This document shows, one piece after another, positions 39,540 to 51,095 of a DNA stretch of 64,000 nucleotides (positions within the stretch are counted from its first letter, which is position 1; every line of letters starts with the position of its first letter). The notes under the pieces were generated by a model. It was not told where the DNA came from. It ran no database searches and saw only the letters and a program-made list of their open reading frames with translations. A program made the position numbers and the translations under genes. This DNA comes from Neocallimastix lanati (nom. inval.) (taxonomy: Eukaryota; Neocallimastigomycota; Neocallimastigomycetes; Neocallimastigales; Neocallimastigaceae): the NCBI GenBank assembly GCA_016946835.1, contig JACVTC010000108.1, forward strand, positions 493,501-557,500. Reading direction: 5' to 3'.

Positions 39540-40200
39540 ATTATATATATTATAAATGAATATAGAATAATTTAGTAGTGATAAAGATAAAATTAAAGAA
39601 ATAAAAAGAATTCCTAATCCAATTTATAATATGATTCAGAAAGAAACTATTTCAATTTTATAATGTATTAATTCATAATAATAAAAATAACATTGCTGTT
39701 ATTTCTAACAAGTTCCTCTTCTGGAGTAACTCACAAAAAGAAATGTCTTTATGAATAAAAAGGTTTAAATTTTTCAAATGATATAAAATCCATTATTAAA
39801 AAAAAAATATTGACTTTTGAAATAAAAATGGTATTGTTCATGTATCATCTATTCATTATGAACCTCAGCTGAACAGCAGAATTGAATAATTATATGGTTC
39901 TTTGCTCTCAAAGACGAGAGCTATGCTAAAAAATGCTCAATTGAACCAAGAGGCTTTTGAAAGATGTAATAAATACAAAGAAAATAATATATATGATAAT
40001 AAAAATAAGATAGTAAATCTAAAATTATGGTTACTGATTTAAATACCATAAAATAATAAGGGAAAATAAAAATAGATAGATTTTAAAATAAACAAGGTAA
40101 CAATTCGTTTTTATAAATGGTTTGTAAAATATCTGAATAATTCTTTAACAAAAAAATTCAAGTATGCTTTGTTATAATAACGTATGAGTATATTAGTTTT
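39540..40200 (+). pseudogene. Copia pol remnant with its 3' end
   Basis: The plus strand carries integrase pieces NGIVHVSSIHYEPQLNSRIE (39830-39890) and LSKTRAMLKNAQLNQEAFER (about 39905-39970), matching the copia 'PQQNG.xER' region with stops in it. After a gap, NGL/F-KYLNNSLTKKF (40115-40160) corresponds to the last residues of the Pol in the young element (FTKYLNSTLMSKF). Reverse transcriptase and most of RNase H are missing. The minus-strand open frame here is a shadow. Confidence 0.65.
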
Positions 40201-40300
40201 ATGGAGGTAAATGTTAGAAGTTATGTTTAATATTACAGGAATTAAATAATTATTAATAAAACATATATAAAAGAATGCAAGATCTAATATATATAATATT
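40201..40300 (+). repeat. Start of a copia 3' LTR (decayed)
   Basis: ATGGAGGTAAA resembles a polypurine tract and is followed at 40212 by TGTTAGAAGTTATGTTTAAT, close to the LTR start of the young element (TGTTAGAAATAAAGTTTAAT). Its position right after the pol remnant supports the reading. The right end could not be placed. Confidence 0.55.
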
Positions 40301-40604
40301 GGCATATAAATTATATAATAAATATGGAAAATTCTATATATATATTTATATAAATTAATTTTAAAAATGAAATATTTCTTTATAAATAAAAATGTATAAT
40401 CATATAAGTTATTTATTATAAAAAATTACTAATAAATAATACTAATAAATATTATTTATTTTCTTATTATATCTTAAATTTTACTAATTGTGTGCTATTT
40501 TTCTATTTTACTAAAATATTTATATATATTTTGTTTGATTTTTATATTCTGTTTTTCTTTGAATGTTATTCAACTTTATTTTTATCTTTATTTAATTTTA
40601 TTTA

Positions 40605-40735
40605 TTTTTTTGGGTATTTTTTTATTTTTTTGGGTATTTTTTTATTTTTTTGGATATTTTTTTTTTTATTTTATTTGGATATTTTTTTTTTTTTCTTTTT
40701 TTTTTTTTGGATATTTTTTTTTTTTTATAATTTTT
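40605..40735. repeat. T-rich tandem repeat with GGGTA/GGATA cores
   Basis: Units of about 20 bp, TTTTTTTGGGTATTTTTTTA, change to TTTGGATATTTTTTTT further right. About six units. Confidence 0.8.
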
Positions 40736-41119
40736 ATTCTTTTCTTCATCTTCTATTGAAATAAAAATAAAATATTAAAAATAAAAATAAAAATAAAATA
40801 AAACTATATTAATTAAAGTTATTTATTACAATAAAAGAATTTTTATTTGAGAATTTAATAGATTAATAGGGTTAATTAACCTTGTTATTTTCCACTAAAT
40901 TATTTTAATTATGCCAATGCCATTAATTTTGTATACATTTAATACATTATGTATTTATTTGTATTAGAATATTCCATATTAATTAATAATAAAATACAAA
41001 AAAATTAATAACTATTCTTCATCTATAAAAGAAAAAACTAAACAAAAAATAAAAAAAAAAAAAAAAAGAAAATATAAAATATAAAATATAAAATAAAAAA
41101 TAAAAAATAAAAAATTAAA

Positions 41120-41162
41120 AAAATTTAAAAAAAAAAAAAAAATAAAATAAAAAAATAAAAAT

Positions 41163-41247
<85 letters not shown>

Positions 41248-41262
41248 AAATAAAAAAAAATT
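41120..41262. repeat. (AAAAATAAAAAATA)n array
   Basis: Direct repeats of AAAATAAAAAATA-type units in A-rich sequence. Confidence 0.8.
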
Positions 41263-41537
41263 CAAGAAAAATAAAATAAAAATAAAAATAAAATTACTTT
41301 TATTGTAGTAATTTTAAGATAATATTATTTTTAATTTATAAAAAAATCATTAGTGTTGATATAAATATAAATATTTATTTGATATTTATATTTAAAAAAT
41401 ATTATAAAATAAAAATAATAGTAATAGTAATAATAATAGAATTTAAAAATAAAGAAAAGGTTATATTTTCTTGATATATATATATAAATAATTTTATGAT
41501 AAAATTTATCATTGTGAATGTTTTAAATAAATAAAAA

Positions 41538-43310
41538 ATGTCAGCTTACTATAATAATATTTTCGAGTTAAAAAATATATCTTATATATTATTATTAATA
41601 ATAATAGTAATACAATTAAGAAATATATATATTGGAGATTCAAAAATAAAATCAGCACAAACAAATAGTATTTTAGTCAAAAAAGAAATTAAATTACCTA
41701 TAGGTTTTGTGTTAGTTGATGAAGAAGTACCTAATGGTCCTATTACGATTGATAGAGAAAAGGATGATGGAACAAAACGTAAACTTATTGATTTAGTTAG
41801 GAAAGAAGAAATTAAAAATCATTTTGATTATAGTTCTTTTGAAAAACTAGAAAATTCTTTACCAAAGCAAGAAGATTATATATGTGAAATTAGAACTAAA
41901 TATAGACCAGAGGTATTAAAGGGTTATGATATTTCTTGTCCAGAACATTATGTTATCAAAATTGAAAAGTCATTTTATGGACGTTATAAACATGATAAAA
42001 AGAACTGCCTTATGGATAAGGATAAAGAATTTAATATAAAAAGTATTGATATTGATAAAGATTGTGGTGAAGATAAAACAAGGAATATTAAAGAATTATG
42101 TGAAGGTAAAAATTATTGTTCCATTACAGTAACTCATCATCAGTATAAAGATAAATGTAGTAAAATTTCTAAATATCTTCATGTTGAATATCAATGCATT
42201 AAAGAAGAGGTATTATTTGTTTTTAAATTATATTTACTATTAAATTTTATAATAATGAAAAAATATATATATATAATATATTTATATTAGCATAATATTT
42301 TAATAATATAAAATTAAAATTTATAATATTAATATATATTATATTATATTATTCTATTCATATAAAAAAAAAGTATATAAAAAAAGAAAAAATATCTATA
42401 ATATCTTTTTATAATTCAATTAAAGTTAATACCATTGAAGAACATTCTGTTAGTGAATTTTATCAATATGCAAAAATTCATGGATATGATTTTACTTTTG
42501 AAAATTTAAATTATGTAGCTGGTAGACAAATTTATTTTGTAAAAATATATAATCTTATTTATAAAATTATGGAAGGACTAAAGTATAATAAATATAACTG
42601 GGTAGTGTAAGTATTGAAAAAATAAAAGAAAAAAAAAAATAATAGAATAAAATAAAATAAAAAGTCAAAATTTAAAATATTTTAACTTTTAATTATGTAT
42701 TATTCTTATTATTATTATTTTTTTATGAATATTTATAAAATATTATATATATATATATTAATGAAATTAATAAATAAATAGATGGGTAGACAGTGACATT
42801 TTAGTTCTTAATCCAAATATTAAAATAGAAACTCTTTTACCTAGTGAAAAAATGAAAAAAGTAAATTTAATAGTTGCTTATGATTATTGGGGTAGGAAAG
42901 ATATTTGTTGTGGTATTAATGCAGGTGTTATTATTATGAGAGTTTGTCAGTGGTCATTAGATATGTTAATGAGAACAATTACGTATGCTTATTTCAATCC
43001 AGAAGAAGAATTAAGATTACCAGAACAAATAGCATTAAATAATGATTTAATTCAAAAAAACGAAACTGAACATTATGTTGTCGTTCCTCCGGAATGGTTT
43101 AATACTAGAAAAATTGTTAAAGGAAGTTTCTTATATCATATTATGGGAGGACCCTCTGATGAAAAACTTAAAATATGGCATAAATTTTTAAATGATACTA
43201 ATAATGGTCAAGGTTGGAATGATTTAACTAATGAAGAATTTAGAAAACAAGTTTTAGATTATTATGAATTACCTAAAGAAAAACAATATCAAATTAGACT
43301 TCAAGAATAA
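41538..43310 (+). CDS. SUEL-type lectin domain fused to GT34-like glycosyltransferase
   Basis: Three exons (41538-42209, 42374-42606, 42782-43310) give 477 residues. Introns are GTATTA...AAAG (phase 0) and GTAAGT...ATAG (phase 2). Residues 14-27 are a single hydrophobic anchor, so it is probably a type II Golgi protein. Residues 128-220 form an SUEL/galactose-binding lectin module: YDISCPEHYVIKIEKSFYGR, LCEGKNYCSITVTH and ISKYLHVEYQC, with cysteines at 134, 157, 176, 188, 194, 207 and 220. The catalytic part follows: EFYQYAKIHGYDFTF, NWVVWVDSDILVLNP with the metal-binding DSD at 305-307, CCGINAGVIIMRVCQWS, PEQIALNND and SFLYHIMGG. This order fits the GMA12/MNN10 (GT34) galactosyl/mannosyltransferase family. 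Joining a sugar-binding module to the enzyme suggests acceptor binding; that is inference. Two decayed relatives lie downstream. Confidence 0.88.
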
Positions 43311-43429
43311 TTCCTTTACCTAATTATGTCATCAATTCTTCCTCCCCAATAAAAAAATTTTCATATAATTTTAACTTAATAATAATTATTCATTAAATTA
43401 TTTAAAATTATTATTTATCATAATAATCG

Positions 43430-43460
<31 letters not shown>

Positions 43461-43799
43461 AACCAAGAACATTAATTAATTTAATAATGAATAATAAAAT
43501 CAAATATACATATATATATATATAATAGATAATCAATAAATAATAGATAAATAGATAATAATATTAAAATATTAAAATTGCTAAAAATATTAAAGTAATA
43601 TAATAATATAATAAAAATAATAATTTAATAATAAAATAATAAAATACCATAATTATATAATAAAATAATATATATAAAAATAAAAGGATTGAAAAAATTA
43701 CATATATTATTTTATTAACATGATATATTAATAAAATAATAAATAAAATAAAATATATTTATAAATGATTATTTTATTTTTTATTATTACTGTTTTAAT
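43311..43799. other. AT-rich intergenic region
   Basis: 3' flank of the lectin-glycosyltransferase gene. Poly-A at 43432-43458, otherwise TA repeats. Confidence 0.6.
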
Positions 43800-44015
43800 G
43801 GTTCTATATAGAAATTTTTACATTTTCCAGTTTTAATACTGGAATGCATCTGTTTATAATTAACCAAGGATATTTAAAGCATGTATTCTTTATCTTTATC
43901 ATAATCCTAAATTTTTAATTTCTTCTTTACATTTGTCACTTATTTCAGTTAAAAAGCTTTTAGGATCTGTCATAAGATTACTCATTACAAAGCTAATTCT
44001 CGATTTTCACTATTA
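43800..44015 (-). pseudogene. Short decayed coding remnant, unknown
   Basis: The minus strand reads NLMTDPKSFLTEISDKCKEE and then, with a shift and a stop, NYKQMHSSIKTGKCKNFYIE. Composition is coding-like compared with the flanks. No start, no known domain. Weak support. Confidence 0.4.
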
Positions 44016-44122
44016 TTAATTATGGACTTTTTTTTGAATTTATTTATACACTTTATTTTGAATATTACTTTTAATTCACATTTTTATTTAAAAAATTATT
44101 ATCATCAATTTGAATAAATGAT

Positions 44123-44161
<39 letters not shown>

Positions 44162-44624
44162 ATGTATCTTTTAATAAATTATATATGTAATTAGTAAATG
44201 AATAAAATGAATAATAAAGTTTAAAGTTTGCAATAATTATAATTATGAAAAATTAATTTGTGGATTCGATTTTCAAAAAATTTAAATTTCTAAAAATAAA
44301 ACTTTTAAAAATATAAAACTTACACAATTTAGTTTATATATATAAGTGACTTATTCCCTTTATAACAATGCTGAGAAATTAATTATATGCAACTTCCTAT
44401 TCATAAACCTAAGAATTATTTTAATGCATTGTATTATTTTACTATGCATTATTATTTTATATAATAAATAATTCTATTTATCATCATTGCTAATAATCCT
44501 ATTACAATTTATTTAGGTAGACTATAATAAATAATAAATTAATAATAATAATGGATTCCTCTTATTAATTACTATTATTATATTTATAACATTATTGCTT
44601 AAATATAAAACATATTTAATATAG
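44016..44624. other. AT-rich intergenic region
   Basis: Poly-T at 44127-44157. Nothing else distinct. Confidence 0.5.
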
Positions 44625-44927
44625 TTATATATTACTTGGAAATAAATTTTTTCTGTAGATCATTAAAAATTTCCAATTTAGTTTGATGGAAGAGTATTCA
44701 GTAAATTTATTTTCCTTCCTTAATTTTTCACAATACTTAATATTTTCGATGTTGAAAGATTTTAAATTTTCAAATCTATAAAAATTTAGCAAGCTCGATT
44801 TATAATAAAGAACAAATTATTTCTTAATTTTACTAAAGATACTAGAATATGAAATTAATTTAGCATGTTTATTATAATATATTTTAATTTCAACAGGAAT
44901 GTGTAGATAATTTATTGTCATTTTCAT
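44625..44927 (-). pseudogene. Frame of 101 codons broken by one stop, unknown
   Basis: From an ATG at 44927 the minus strand reads 101 codons to TAA at 44625 with a single internal TAA near codon 36. Pieces include MKMTINYLHIPVEIKIYYNK before the stop and YYKSSLLNFYRFENLKSFNI and NIKYCEKLRKENKFTEYSSI after it. One stop in 101 codons is unusual for sequence this AT-rich, so a recently disabled gene or exon is plausible. No family recognised. Confidence 0.45.
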
Positions 44928-45669
44928 TAGATTATTTATAGTAAAATTTTATTATATCTAAGAGAGCTACTAAATAATTATGTGTTAACTAGTGATTAGA
45001 TTCTATATTGTTAGAAACAAGTTTTATATAATTAATATATAATAATTAGTATTTATAGTTTATAGTAATAGTAAATATAAATTCCATAAATACAAAATAA
45101 ACGTATTCTTAATTATGGCATATTATAATATATGATATATATTATATGTATATATGAAAAACTATTATTAAATAGAATATATAAATGATTAATTAATATA
45201 TGATTTAACTGTGTTTTTTAATAAATTATTAAAAAAGTATATTTTTGTAACATATATTAATTAGAATTTCCAATTTGTATTTTCAAATTGTTATATATTG
45301 ATTGGAAGAAATAATAATATTAATTATAAAAAAAAAAAAAAAAGAAAAAAATTTTAAAATATTTATATATTAAATTATATTTTAAATATAAATCAATATA
45401 TATTTAATTAAATAGATTTATATAATGAATTATATTTCAAATATATATTATTATATTATTCAATAAATTAAATTAATACTAATAAATCTAATTTAGTTCA
45501 ATTAAACCAAAAGGTGGTAATTCCTTAACCACCAACATTTTTTATATTTAATAATATTATTTGTATTTAGTATTAATTGTATTTTTATTATTTCTATTTT
45601 AAAACTTAATATATATATAATAAATTAGAATAAATATAAAATAGATATATATAAATAATCATATAATTT

Positions 45670-46010
45670 CAATTATTATTATTTATTATTTATTTATATT
45701 TATTTTTATTATTTATTTATATTATTAAATTATTATTTATTATTTATTTATTATTTATTTATTATTATTATTTAATTATTTATGTATTTATTTATATTTA
45801 TTATTATTATTTATTATTTAATTATTTATTATTTATTTATATTTATTCTTATTATTTATTAATATTTATTTTTATTATTTATTTATATTTATATTTATTA
45901 TTTATTTATATTTATTTTTATTATTTATTTATATTTATTTTTATTATTTATTTATATTTATTTTTATTATTTTTTATATTTATTTATATTATTTATTTAT
46001 ATTTATTGAT
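45670..46010. repeat. 22-bp tandem repeat
   Basis: Right of 45840 a unit close to TTATTTATATTTATTTTTAT plus TA repeats about seven times. The left part is a degenerate form. Confidence 0.8.
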
Positions 46011-46199
46011 TATTATTATTATTTAATTATTTAATTATTTATTATTTATTATTTTAATTTATTATTTATTCCATTACTTATTATTCCATAATTTATTATT
46101 TATTTATTATTTATAATTTTTATTTATTATTTATTATTCCATAATTTATTAATTATTAATTATTAATTATTATTTATAATTTTAATTTATTATTTATTA

Positions 46200-46440
46200 T
46201 TCCATAATTTATTATTTATTATTTATTATTTATTATTTATTATTTATTATTTATTATTTATTATTTATTATTTATTATTTATTATTTATTATTTATTATT
46301 TATTATTTATTATTTATTATTTATTATTTATTATTTATTATTTATTATTTATTATTTATTATTTATTATTTATTATTTATTATTTATTATTTGTTATTTA
46401 TTATTATTTATTATTTATTATTTGTTATTTATTATTTATT
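46200..46440. repeat. TTATTTA heptamer array
   Basis: About thirty heptamers directly before the decayed lectin-glycosyltransferase copy. Confidence 0.95.
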
Positions 46441-47184
46441 ATTTTTTTTTTTTTTGAAGTAAAAGAGTGATATATAAACTTAATATTATAAGTTTTAAAT
46501 ATCTATAATATTCATCATTATTAATATTAATAATAATAATAATTCAATTTAATCGTTTATATGGAAATGAAAAAAAAAAATTACGAATTAATAAAGTAAA
46601 GTACAACTAAATTTCAAAACGTACTAAAAAAATGATTTATCAGATGGTTATATATATTATATGTTAGTTCATGAAAATATACCTAATGAACATTTAACAA
46701 TTGACAGAGAAAAAGATGATGGAACAAAACGAAATCTTTATAACTTTATCAGATCAGATGATTTTAATGAATAAATTTGATTATAATACCTTTTGAAAAA
46801 TTAAATCATGCCTTACCAAAACAAGAATACTTTTTATGTAAATTTAAAAGTAAATTAAGATCAGAGATTTTGAAAGGTTATGATATTTCTTGCCTAGAAC
46901 ATTACGTTATCAAAATTGAAAAATCGTTCTATGGACACTATAAAAATGACATAAAACATTGCCTTATATATAACGGTATAAAATATGAAAACAAAAAGAA
47001 TTAATATTAAAAAGAATTGTGGTTATGATATAACAAAAAATATTAAAGAATTATGTGAAAATAAAAAACAATTGTGCCATTATTATAAATCGTCATCAGT
47101 TTTAAAGATAAATGTCGTAAAAATTCTAATTATATTCATGCTGAATATCAATGCGTTAAAGAAATATGTATTTTTAAAAATATT

Positions 47185-47965
47185 TGAAATTGCTATTAGA
47201 ATAGGTAGAGTTTCAGAAGATTGTCCCAAGACTTGACCCTGTTGTGGCGAAGGTAGTCAATCTTTTGAGCAATGGATTTTTAAATGCAATGCTCTTTCAT
47301 CTTTTAGATGGAATTCTTTAAATTCAATCGATGATCTATATACTTTGTTCGTTAGGAAGATTAGAGCGTTTAATCCTCTTTCTTCCTATGACTCTATTTC
47401 TGATTTTGAAGATTATATCAATCATTATATACATGTTCCTTCTTTGTGGAACTTTAGTTTTAAATGAGCTATATTTCGATAGTGCGAAACAGAGACAATT
47501 AAATGAACTACTTTTCAAAGGTTCATCTGAGTCACTTGATCCAAAAATTGTGAACTTGGCTGAATTATTAACTAGCGCAATACCTATCGTAAGTTAGTTC
47601 GTTTGAGCTATTATTTGATAGATATTGCAAAATACCAAACTTAACCAAGAGCGTCGACGTCGTACTGATAAGGCATAATGATAATACAGAATCATCATCT
47701 ATTTCTACGAAGAGTGAATCTCGCCTTAGTAGTTCAATAAATGATGAATCCTGGAAGAATTTAATGGACACTACACTATCTATTTTAAAGATGTTACTTC
47801 TGAAAGGAAGGAATAATTCCCGCAAAGTACAACTTGCCGAAATACATAGTATTTTTGAGCTTATTTTTTTTTATTTTTTAACTTTTATTTTTATTTTTAA
47901 TTTCAAATGTACTTTTTACTTACATGTATTTTTTATAATAAAATTAATAAAATTCCCTGTCTAAA
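47185..47965 (+). mobile_element. LINE-like retroelement 3' end
   Basis: A GC-richer block begins near AGAAGATTGTCCCAAGACTT. One frame reads PCCGEGSQSFEQWIFKCNAL, like the Cys-rich motif at the C-terminus of non-LTR reverse transcriptase proteins, and continues FRWNSLNSIDDLYTLF. Another frame is conserved in the second copy: QLNELLFKGSSESLDPKIV and ELLTSAIPI. The block ends CCTGTCTAAAAAAAAAA, with the tail expected of a LINE. The same block lies inverted at 59401-60115 and ends at the same TTTTTAGACAG. Reverse transcriptase itself is not present, so class assignment is tentative. Confidence 0.55.
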
Positions 47966-48374
47966 AAAAAAATTTAAAATATTTAATAGTAAATAATATA
48001 ATAATTAAAATGTATTTTTTTACGAAATTTAAATCTTGCTATATTTAAATTATATAAAATATATTATATTATATGTATTATGTTATAATAGAAATATAAT
48101 ATAATACTATTATATAATATCTTAAAATATATTATTATTTTATTCATATAAAAATAAATTAAAAAAAAAGGAGAAAAAATCTATAAATTCAATAATATAA
48201 AATATATTATATTATATTATATTATATGTATTATATTATAATAGTAATATAATATAATAAAAAATACAAAATAAAAAATAAGAAATAAAAAATAAAAAAT
48301 ATAAAATAAGAATTAAAAAATAAAATATAATATGATAAAAAAAAAAAAATAATGAATATAATAATACTAATTTA
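47966..48374. other. AT-rich spacer between LINE-like and SINE-like fragments
   Basis: TATTATATTATATT runs and AAAATAAAAA repeats. No gene. Confidence 0.6.
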
Positions 48375-48545
48375 AACACACAGAATGACTACACATCTCC
48401 CAATATGACCATAACTGACATAATTGTTAAGTGTTACCTGGGACCGTATTCCCTATCATTCTTACATATATCTCCATTGATCATGAGCATCGGAATAGGA
48501 ACCATTCACCTCTCCAGTGGATGTAATCATTGACGTCTTTTGGAT
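48375..48545 (-). mobile_element. Truncated SINE-like element
   Basis: The reverse complement matches the 3' half of the element at 31819-32241: CAATGATTACATCCACTGGA, ATGGTTCCTATTCCGATGCT, GAGATATATGTAAGAATG and the CATATTGGGAGATGTG end. An internal part is deleted and the 5' half is missing. It lies within the split lectin-glycosyltransferase pseudogene. Confidence 0.75.
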
Positions 48546-48803
48546 ACAAAAAAAAAAAAAAAAAAAAAATTATAATAAAATAAATAAAATATAAAATAAA
48601 AAGTAAAAAATTAAAATATCCTTATTAAAAGAAATTTCTTATATCATATCATGGGAGGACCCTCTAATGAAAAAATTAAAATATGACATAAATTTTTAAA
48701 TGAAACTAACAATGATCAAGGTTGAAATGATTTAACTAATGAAGAATTTAGAAAACAAGTTTTAGATTATAAAGAATAACAATATCAAATTAGACTTTAA
48801 GAG

Positions 48804-49940
48804 TGATGTTTTTGTTAATATATAGTATAATAATTAAATATTGAAATTTCATTCTAATTGTATTTTACATTAATCATTAAAAAAAACAAAAAAAAAAAAA
48901 AAATTTTTTTCTAAAATATTCATATCCTTAAATATATTTTAAATTGAAATCCATACATAAAATTAATTAATTATCTATTCACTTATCAAAAAATATTTCA
49001 ACTAAATTAGAATAAAATAATAAAAAAATAGAACTACTATAAATAAAGAGACACGTTATTATTAAAATGGACTTATGATCTATTTTAATAGTATTCAACA
49101 TTATATTTCAGTTTCTTTCATCGAAAGTAAAAATTATAATATAGATGAACGTTCATGAAAATATTTATGAGTTTATTAAGTATAGAAATATATTTAACAA
49201 ACTAAATTAAAAGATGCAATTTCATATTAATAAACGATAAATTTATAATAGGGAGACCAAAACATAAACTCCAAGTCAAGACAATATTAATATAAAGTAT
49301 CATTAAATAAGGTAATTTATAAAAGAAATGGAAAGATAATTAAATCACATAAAATTAATTAATTCTATTATTTTTGACTAATTTTAGGAATAAAGAATTA
49401 AAAACATTTACCACTAATAAATATTTTTTTAGCCTTCATTTTTGGTTTAAAGTGATTTTCATGGTTATATGGTTAATGAAAAAGTAATTAAGTAAAAATA
49501 AACAGTAAACATAAGACAAAGTAAAATAAAGTTATAGATTAATGAGTATATAATATAGAATATTATTGTTAATATAAAATATTATTGATATAGAATATAC
49601 TATTAACATATTTTATTCTTAAAATTTTATAAAAAAAAAATTTTTTTTTTTTTTTGAATAAAATGTTACTTTTATATTATTTAAAATGTAAAAATTATTC
49701 ATTATGTAACAGTTTATTTTATATATATATATATATATATTTCAAATATTAAGATAAAAATAATTATTTTTTTTTTTTAAAAAAAACATAACATAAATAT
49801 ATATTTATATAGTTATATAGTTATATATTAACCATAACTTTATAATAAATATTATTATTAAGGATTTTTTTTATTTTTTTTATTTATTATTTTTTAATTT
49901 ATAATTTTTATTATAATTTTATATTATTATTATTCTTTAT
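48804..49940. other. AT-rich region, possibly decayed coding sequence
   Basis: 48980-49520 is somewhat less AT-rich than its flanks, but all frames are closed within short distances and nothing is recognisable. Confidence 0.45.
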
Positions 49941-50152
49941 TATTTTGAAGTAACAAAATGATCCTATTAGATATAGATTTTATATATAATTATTGATTGT
50001 AATAATAGTAATACAGTATAGTATTTAAAAAATTATGGCAAAAATTTTTTCAATATAAATAAAAATGGGTTGGACTTAATGCTCTAAAACAAATTTTGGA
50101 ATATTATGAATTATCTAAAGAAAAGCAATATTAAATTAGATCTTTAATATTT
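49941..50152 (+). pseudogene. Third, nearly erased lectin-glycosyltransferase copy
   Basis: ALKQILEYYELSKEKQY (about 50083-50133) matches the last residues of the gene at 41538 (VLDYYELPKEKQYQIRLQE). The sequence before it (TGTAATAATAGTAATACAGT) resembles the DNA for the membrane anchor. TTTTGAAGTAAAA-like sequence stands ahead of this copy and of the copy at 46640. The middle is gone. Confidence 0.6.
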
Positions 50153-50481
50153 TAATCATAATGTAAGGAAATCTAAATTCATGTTTTATATATGTAAATA
50201 TTATAAAAAATGCATATATTTATCATATTAAACTATTTTTAATATTTTAACATAAAATTATTATTTATTTTTTTATTAATTTTATTTATTAATTATTTAT
50301 TATTTATTATTTATTATTTATTATTTATTATTTATTATTTATTATTTATTATTTATTATTTATTATTTATTATTTATTATTTATTATTTATTATTTATTA
50401 TTTATTATTTATTATTTATTATTTATTACTTATTATTTATTACTTATTATTTATTATTTATTATTTATTATTTATTATTTA

Positions 50482-50514
<33 letters not shown>

Positions 50515-51095
50515 TATTATTTATTATTTATTATTTATTATTTATTATTTATTATTTATTATTTATTATTTATTATTTATTATTTATTATTTATTATTTA
50601 TTATTTATTATTTATTATTTATTATTTATTATTTATTATTTATTATTTATTATTTATTATTTATTATTTATTATTCAGAAAGAAATATATTGAACAATAA
50701 TACTAAAAATTATAAAATAAAAATTAAAGCAAAATAAAAATAAAGTAATTAAATATTATATAATTAATTTTTAAAAAAAAAATAAAAAAGTAAAGAAATC
50801 TTAAATTTTTAATAAAATTTTAATGATTTTTAAAGTAAATAAATAAATTTATAGAGTAAAACAAAAAACAAAACAAAAATAAAAACAAACAAAAACAAAC
50901 AAAAACAAAAAAAGCAAAAACAAAAAATAAATATATACATATAAACCGAGTAATATCAAAATCAACAATTTAAAATAAATTAATTATTCAATTAAATTAT
51001 AAAATAAAATAAAATAAATAAAAAATTAAAAAAAAAAAAAAAATATACAAAGTATATATAAATATTTTAAAAAAGGGAAAAAATATATAAATAAA
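50153..51095. other. Heptamer array and promoter region
   Basis: Dominated by the array at 50286-50675. The remainder is an A-rich leader for the next gene with AAACAAAAACAAAC repeats near 50870-50930. Confidence 0.6.
50286..50675. repeat. TTATTTA heptamer array
   Basis: More than fifty heptamers with a short (ATT)n interruption at 50490-50513. Confidence 0.97.

Larger units (their letters stand above)
40301..41537. other. AT-rich intergenic region upstream of the lectin-glycosyltransferase gene
   Basis: Contains the TTTTTTGGGTA tandem repeat, an A-rich AAAATAAAAA array (41045-41290) and the likely promoter of the next gene. The Phe-rich frames at 40490-40764 come from the T-rich repeat and are not genes. 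Confidence 0.6.
44928..46639. other. Repeat-rich intergenic region
   Basis: Contains TGTTAGAAACAAGTTTTATA at 45009, which resembles a copia LTR start but has no visible pol or matching end, and the repeats at 45670-46010 and 46200-46440. A small hairpin, GGTGGTAATTCCTTAACCACC, lies near 45514. No gene. Confidence 0.5.
46640..48803 (+). pseudogene. Decayed lectin-glycosyltransferase copy, split by insertions
   Basis: 46640-47166 matches the lectin half of the gene at 41538 (IDREKDDGTKR; LKGYDISCLEHYVIKIEKSF; NIKELCENKK) with stops and frame changes. 48625-48803 matches its last exon (FLYHIMGGPSNEK; LTNEEFRKQVLDYKE), also with stops. Between them lie a LINE-like 3' end (47185-47965) and a SINE-like fragment (48375-48545). 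The DSD part is missing. So a tandem copy lost function and then received insertions, or the reverse. Confidence 0.85.

Noticed and set aside
40490-40764. Two overlapping Phe-rich frames of about 90 codons
   Set aside because: Both arise from the T-rich GGGTA/GGATA tandem repeat.
45009-45400. Solo copia LTR starting TGTTAGAAACAAG
   Set aside because: Only the first bases match the LTR start. No right end, target repeat or pol sequence was found.
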